Shown here: positions 59,985 through 64,000 of the stretch, piece by piece
Layout: the number at the start of each line of letters is the position of its first letter
Numbering within the stretch: position 1 is the stretch's first letter
Assembly (NCBI GenBank): GCA_027533395.1
Contig: JAPZUF010000017.1
Coordinates: 1 to 64,000, forward strand
Reading direction: 5' to 3'
DNA from: Cyclobacteriaceae bacterium
GTDB taxonomy: Bacteria > Bacteroidota > Bacteroidia > Cytophagales > Cyclobacteriaceae
DNA: 64,000 nt
The notes under the pieces: generated by a model
Databases searched by the model: none
What the model saw: only the letters and a program-made list of their open reading frames with translations
What the model was told of the DNA's origin: nothing
Position numbers and translations under genes: made by a program

Positions 59985-60905
59985 ATGAAAACCTCCAACC
60001 CATTGGCTTGGCTTATTGGTCTTTGCCTAATTACTGCTATACACACACATGCACAAGTTGTAAAAGTAGACTCAACTGCTAACTGGAAAAAGAAATTCAA
60101 CTTCGGCTTTAATTTTAATCAAGCAGCTTTTTCATCTAACTGGAAAGCGGGTGGCGTTAACTCAATCGGACTAAATGCCCTACTTAATTATAAAGCGGCA
60201 TACAAAAAAGATAAAATCTCTTGGGACAATGAATTCGATTTAATTTATGGATATGTAAACAACGATGGTCAAGGCTTTAGAAAAACATTAGACAGAATTT
60301 TCATTGATTCTAAATTTGGTTACCAGATCAGTAATAAAGTCAATCTGTTTTCCTCCTTAAATTTCATCTCTCAATTTACCGAAGGTTTTAAATACGAGAA
60401 AGATGCTGCTGGTGTAGAACAAAGTGCATTGATAAGTGATTTATTTGCACCTGCGTTTATCACCTCCGCCTGGGGTATCGAATATAAACCAGTGAGTTAT
60501 TTTAACATGCGCGTTTCTCCCTTTGCGCCACGTATTACCATTGTAAACGACCCAACCCGATTTACCAAAACAGTAGGCCCAACACCTTATGGTGTAGATT
60601 CAACGAGCACCACACGTTTCGAATGGTTGGCCTTTCAGTTAACAGCAGATTTCAATAAAGAAATTGCTAAAAACATGACTTTGAAAATGCGTTATCTACT
60701 ATTTGCCAACTACGAAACACTCGAAGCTAAAACCATCGATCACCGATTCGATTTGTTATTAACAGCAAAAGTAAACAGATTTATAAATGTTAACGTTGGA
60801 GGTATACTCTTATACGACTTTGACCAAGACAGTGGCGTGCAATACAGCCAGCTCTTTAATTTAGGTTTTGCTTATACTTTCCAGAACTATCAGGAGAAAA
60901 AATAA
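59985..60905 (+). CDS. DUF3078 family outer-membrane barrel protein
   Basis: 306 residues with a signal peptide (1-24, ends THAQ). The DUF3078 signature is WKKKFNFGFNFNQAAFSSNW followed by KAGGVNSIGLNALLNYKA. The remainder is a regular series of amphipathic strands with aromatic girdles, ending in NLGFAYTFQNYQEKK. These are predicted outer-membrane beta-barrels of Bacteroidota with no assigned function. The ATP-binding HerA-like gene follows 18 bp later. Confidence 0.88.
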   Translation: MKTSNPLAWLIGLCLITAIHTHAQVVKVDSTANWKKKFNFGFNFNQAAFSSNWKAGGVNSIGLNALLNYKAAYKKDKISWDNEFDLIYGYVNNDGQGFRKTLDRIFIDSKFGYQISNKVNLFSSLNFISQFTEGFKYEKDAAGVEQSALISDLFAPAFITSAWGIEYKPVSYFNMRVSPFAPRITIVNDPTRFTKTVGPTPYGVDSTSTTRFEWLAFQLTADFNKEIAKNMTLKMRYLLFANYETLEAKTIDHRFDLLLTAKVNRFINVNVGGILLYDFDQDSGVQYSQLFNLGFAYTFQNYQEKK

Positions 60906-60923
60906 ATTAATCTTATCAACACA

Positions 60924-62468
60924 ATGAGTAAACAAGCTTTTGTAGAAAAAATCAATCAGTCGTATACATTAAAGGGTGCTTCTATTCACTTAGGCAGCGG
61001 TGTCTTTCAAGGCGAAATTATGGCAGATGCAAAAGTTCATCTTCCATTAAAAATGATGAACCGCCACGGATTGGTTACAGGAGCAACCGGTTCTGGTAAA
61101 ACCAGGACACTACAAGTGTTAGCCGAACAACTATCGAATGCAGGTGTACCCGTTTTTATACCCGATAAGAAAGGTGATTTATCGGGCATGGCGAAAGAAG
61201 GCGAAGGCAATGAAAAGATAAACGAAAGAGTAAATGCATTAGGCGTTTCCTTTCAACCTACTGCATTTCCAATTGAGTTTTATTCATTGAGTGGTAAAAA
61301 TGGAGCACAAATGCGTGCCACCATTACAGAGTTTGGCCCGGTATTGCTCAGTAAAATTTTAGAATTGAATGATACACAAAGCGGTGTTTTAAATATTCTC
61401 TTCAAATATGCTGACGATAAAAATCTGCCAATGGTAGATTTTAACGATCTGAAAAAAGTACTCAACTACCTAAGCGAAGGCGCAGGAGCAGCTGAGATTA
61501 AAGCCGATTATGGAAAAATTTCTTCTGCCACAGCCAGCACAATCTTAAGAAAAATTGTTTCATTAGAACAACAAGGCATCGATCAACTTTTTGGAGAAAC
61601 CTCTTTCGATATTCAAGATTTATTTGAGAAAGTAGATGGTAAAGGAGTTATCTCCATGCTCAACGTTTCGGATATACAATCTCAACCTGCTATTTTTTCT
61701 ACTTTTATGCTTTCGTTGTTGGCTGAATTGTATCAGCAGTTACCCGAAGCAGGAGATTTAGATAAACCTAAACTCGTTTTCTTTTTAGACGAGGCACACT
61801 TGCTTTTTAAAGATGCACCAAAAGCTTTTTTAGATCAGATTGATCAGATCATCAGATTAATTCGCTCGAAGGGAGTTGGTATTTTCTTTTGTTCACAACT
61901 CACACAAGATATACCCGCAAATGTACTTTCTCAATTGGGTAATCGCGTTCACCATGTTATCCGGGCTTTTACTCCTAACGATACCAAAGCCTTGCGCGAA
62001 ACAATCAAGACTTTTCCAAAATCAGATTTCTATGATATGGAACAGCAGTTTACGCAATTAGGCACTGGGCAAGCTTTCATTACAGTTTTAAATGAAAAAG
62101 GAATACCAACGGAAACAGTGGTGACACATTTAGTACCACCAACATCGTATATGGGGCCGTTAGAAGAATCTAATTATCAACAAATGCTTGCGCAAAGCGA
62201 TCTTTACAAAAAGTATAAAGAAAGAATCGACCCGCAAAGTGCTTTCGAAATATTGAATGAAAGAATGGCTGCAGCAGAAGTTAAAGAAACAGAAAAGAAA
62301 ATTGAAACAACTCAAACAAAAACAAGCACTCGCAAAGAGAAATCAACTTTTGAAGAAGTAATGGCCTCGCCTGTAGCCAAACAAGTGGGAAGAGAATTAG
62401 TACGCGGTGTTTTTGGTATGTTGTTCGGCACAAGCACGAGGCGAAGTTCCAGAAGATCATTATTTTAA
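60924..62468 (+). CDS. HerA-like ATPase (DUF853 family)
   Basis: 514 residues. The N-terminal LPLKMMNRHGLVTGATGSGK holds Walker A GATGSGKT (53-60), then PVFIPDKKGDLSGMA. Walker B and sensor are in KLVFFLDEAHLLF, and the HerA/FtsK-like RHGL-to-IFFCSQL arrangement is typical of the DUF853 (YjgR) branch. The C-terminal 70 residues are charged and low-complexity, ending in GTSTRRSSRRSLF. Members are hexameric ATPases of uncertain role, related to DNA-translocating HerA; the usual partner NurA nuclease is absent here. A small gene follows 9 bp later. Confidence 0.9.
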   Translation: MSKQAFVEKINQSYTLKGASIHLGSGVFQGEIMADAKVHLPLKMMNRHGLVTGATGSGKTRTLQVLAEQLSNAGVPVFIPDKKGDLSGMAKEGEGNEKINERVNALGVSFQPTAFPIEFYSLSGKNGAQMRATITEFGPVLLSKILELNDTQSGVLNILFKYADDKNLPMVDFNDLKKVLNYLSEGAGAAEIKADYGKISSATASTILRKIVSLEQQGIDQLFGETSFDIQDLFEKVDGKGVISMLNVSDIQSQPAIFSTFMLSLLAELYQQLPEAGDLDKPKLVFFLDEAHLLFKDAPKAFLDQIDQIIRLIRSKGVGIFFCSQLTQDIPANVLSQLGNRVHHVIRAFTPNDTKALRETIKTFPKSDFYDMEQQFTQLGTGQAFITVLNEKGIPTETVVTHLVPPTSYMGPLEESNYQQMLAQSDLYKKYKERIDPQSAFEILNERMAAAEVKETEKKIETTQTKTSTRKEKSTFEEVMASPVAKQVGRELVRGVFGMLFGTSTRRSSRRSLF

Positions 62469-62477
62469 AAAAAGCAT

Positions 62478-62741
62478 ATGGGAATATTTGATTTCTTAAA
62501 AAAAATGTGGGAATGGGAACCACAACCTGTCAGAAGAAAATATAATGGAAATGACAGCGGTTCAAGCTCTAGCGACCATTCTACAAATAGTAGCAATTCT
62601 GAAGATACAAATAGTGATGCTGATAGCTTTCGTGGGCAAGGTGGAGATTTTGATGGTGCCAGAACTTCTGATAGTTGGGGTGATACATCAGATGGTGGAG
62701 ACAGTGGTGGTGATGGTGGTGGTGGTGATGGTGGCGATTAA
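62478..62741 (+). CDS. Small acidic Gly/Ser/Asp-rich protein, function unknown
   Basis: 87 residues: a folded-looking start, MGIFDFLKKMWEWEPQPVRR, then a Ser/Asn/Asp-rich middle and a Gly/Asp tail ending GGDGGGGDGGD. The tail codons are nearly all GGT/GAT, so the tail may have arisen by repeat expansion. The aromatic basic head may be a membrane- or partner-binding segment. It starts 9 bp after the HerA-like gene and probably shares its transcript. It could be spurious, but the start and stop are well placed. Confidence 0.5.
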   Translation: MGIFDFLKKMWEWEPQPVRRKYNGNDSGSSSSDHSTNSSNSEDTNSDADSFRGQGGDFDGARTSDSWGDTSDGGDSGGDGGGGDGGD

Positions 62742-62800
62742 ATAAAACGCAACTATTTTAAAACGAATTCGTTTGGCTTTTATAAAATTGCTACCAAACG

Positions 62801-63418
62801 ATGAGGCTCCTCCATAAACTATTCTTGATTATTTTTTCTGTTTTGATACTCATTTCATGTGAGGACAGAGAAAATGAAGCTGATATCAAGATACCAAAAA
62901 ACATAAAATCAAAAATAAACTTAGATTTTTCTGTTCAGCTTGGTGACCCCTACCCGATTGCTTTAGACTTAAATGAAGACAATATAGTTGACTACAGTTT
63001 GTTTCTGGAATTAACTGCTAATAGCAGTGGCGATCATTTGTATGCTGGCATTAACCCCATTGGAGCCCATCAAATTATTTCCTCACCGGAAGATGATGAT
63101 CAATTTCTAAATATGGGTTTTGTTCAAGGTTTTGGAAATAATAGAAAAATCCATTCACAAACTGACACGGGTTTCGAGTGGACCGGTAACTTCTCTACTT
63201 TAGTTATTCGACACAAGAGTAACAATCAAGCAGATTGGCACGAAGGAAACTGGAAAAACAATCAACTGAATTACGCACCTATCAGACTATTCATAAATAA
63301 CGCTTACTTATATGGTTGGATAGGTATTCGCTTTGATATTGAAACAGAAAGGTTGTATGTTTCATCTTTTGCTTATAATCAAAATCTGAATCAGGAGATT
63401 TTAGCAGGAGAAAGATAA
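62801..63418 (+). CDS. Predicted lipoprotein, function unknown
   Basis: 205 residues. The signal peptide ends in a clear lipobox: LLHKLFLIIFSVLILISC, with Cys20 followed by EDRE; the acidic +2 residue may favour retention or export to the surface in Bacteroidota (surface lipoproteins often carry acidic residues after Cys). The mature part is beta-rich and has DLNEDNIVDYSLFL, a short Ca-binding-like loop. No family is recognised. Its stop is adjacent to the convergent DUF2238 gene. Confidence 0.75.
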   Translation: MRLLHKLFLIIFSVLILISCEDRENEADIKIPKNIKSKINLDFSVQLGDPYPIALDLNEDNIVDYSLFLELTANSSGDHLYAGINPIGAHQIISSPEDDDQFLNMGFVQGFGNNRKIHSQTDTGFEWTGNFSTLVIRHKSNNQADWHEGNWKNNQLNYAPIRLFINNAYLYGWIGIRFDIETERLYVSSFAYNQNLNQEILAGER

Positions 63419-63419
63419 A

Positions 63420-64000
63420 TTATCTAATCTTGAAAGTACTTTTTATAGTTGATACAATGGTAGTGGCTAAAACTGCACCTGTTGTTGCTAAGAAAATATC
63501 TTTTTGTGCATCCCAAATATCGCCTTGTGTACCTAAGTAGGCTGAGCCTTGTGCTGGAAAAAATACATCAGCTACACCCCACTCTATTAATTCATAAAAA
63601 CCTGAAACGGATAATGTGATTTCAATGGGCAATAGCCAAGCCACCCATACCGGAAATTTAAGCCAACTTAAAAACATTTCGCGCATAGGATACGCTAACA
63701 AAAACCCAAAGCTAAAATGTACAATTCTGTCGTAATGGTTGCGATCCCAACCGAACGCATCTTTTAGCCAATAACCTAATGGATTTTCTGCATAGGTGTA
63801 CATTGAACCGTAAATGTGCAAACACAAATACAGACAAATAAGCAAATAACTTAAATCGCTAAACTGGTACTTTCTAAAAGTAAAAAGTAGAAAACCAATA
63901 AATAGAAAGACAAGGGCGTTTTCTAAAAACCAATTACTGTAGTCCGGAGTTCCTATAAATGTGTAAGCCCAAAGCGATGTAAATAGTAGTATATAAGAAA
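63420..64000 (-). CDS. DUF2238 (YjdF-like) membrane protein, N-terminus outside the window
   Basis: The frame from the stop at 63420 stays open to the right edge, about 193 residues. An internal TTG at 63845 could be mistaken for a start, but the upstream codons continue as normal protein (SYILLFTSLWAYTFIG, then SNWFLENALVFLFIGFLLFT), with two more membrane helices. The YjdF/DUF2238 signature HYDRIVHFSFGFLLAYPMRE and FYELIEWGVADVFFPAQGSA, followed by YLGTQGDIWDAQKDIFLA, is clear. Family members are about 200 residues long, so only a few residues are missing. Function unknown; YjdF is a small inner-membrane protein. Confidence 0.85.
   Translation of the reverse strand, partial: SYILLFTSLWAYTFIGTPDYSNWFLENALVFLFIGFLLFTFRKYQFSDLSYLLICLYLCLHIYGSMYTYAENPLGYWLKDAFGWDRNHYDRIVHFSFGFLLAYPMREMFLSWLKFPVWVAWLLPIEITLSVSGFYELIEWGVADVFFPAQGSAYLGTQGDIWDAQKDIFLATTGAVLATTIVSTIKSTFKIR

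Noticed and set aside
62545-62745. 66-residue frame overlapping the Gly/Asp-rich protein gene
   Set aside because: It is an out-of-frame reading of the GGT/GAT repeat with strings of Val and Met; it has no own start context.

Overview
The window looks like a chromosomal segment of a low-GC Bacteroidota bacterium, most likely of the Cytophagales/Cyclobacteriaceae kind. This rests on protein families rather than any marker RNA: type III glutamine synthetase, a CotH-like protein with a type IX secretion C-terminal sorting domain, tandem ~800-residue MacB/FtsX permeases, a fused CrtYc-CrtYd-type lycopene cyclase, DUF2851 and DUF3078 proteins, a degenerate DUF922-like protein, and promoters of the Bacteroidota type (TTTG, about 20 bp, TAnnTTTG). 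Shine-Dalgarno sequences are generally absent. I see no rRNA, tRNA, CRISPR array, prophage or insertion sequence.

Layout. 0-2.3 kb: the tail of an unknown gene, then two overlapping minus-strand genes for LPS assembly (a heptosyltransferase-like GT9 and a Kdo/LPS kinase-like protein). 2.3-8.8 kb: two isolated genes (a membrane-anchored propeller-like protein and a YtcJ-type amidohydrolase) among unusually rich intergenic repeats: a REP/BIME-like palindromic cluster, two copies of a ~110-150 bp dispersed element, a 22-bp perfect palindrome and an 80-bp inverted repeat. 8.8-13.1 kb: a five-gene operon joining an LtaS-like sulfatase-fold enzyme, a beta-barrel protein, a START-like protein, CrtZ and a lycopene cyclase, closed by a terminator shared with a convergent Lys-rich protein gene.

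13.4-26.0 kb: an ABC efflux/envelope module. Three FtsX/MacB permeases, an ATPase and an HlyD adaptor lie on the minus strand, and a sigma-54 activator with its NtrY-like kinase lies on the plus strand. The same palindrome, GTTCAG-N2-CTGAAC, occurs before the first permease gene and in the adaptor/regulator divergent region. In both places a TGGCAY -24 box lies exactly 53 bp from it. This is the strongest candidate for an undescribed regulatory circuit: the regulator probably controls its neighbouring transporter and, from a site abutting a third sigma-54-like promoter, itself.

26.0-41.1 kb: YceI; a TetR-FabF operon whose operator fills the promoter spacer; GAPDH; a J-domain/TPR membrane protein; a TerB-like protein; kdsB coupled to an NfeD-type membrane protease; a LysM/double-psi barrel protein; a CotH-like secreted protein; glutamine synthetase III; CapA and PdeM. 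41.1-46.8 kb: a phosphate porin and Pit transporter pair, Ung, ApaG, a methyltransferase and a coiled-coil membrane protein. 46.8-64 kb: a barrel-less TonB-plug protein, a THUMP rRNA methyltransferase divergent from pyrF (both with nearly leaderless promoters), then a largely plus-strand run: DUF2851, a polytopic membrane protein, a NeuD-like acyltransferase, a nucleoside phosphorylase, an M16 peptidase, an O-methyltransferase, an MltD-like transglycosylase, a single-domain response regulator, DUF3078, a HerA-like ATPase, two small unknown proteins and a DUF2238 membrane protein that runs off the right edge.
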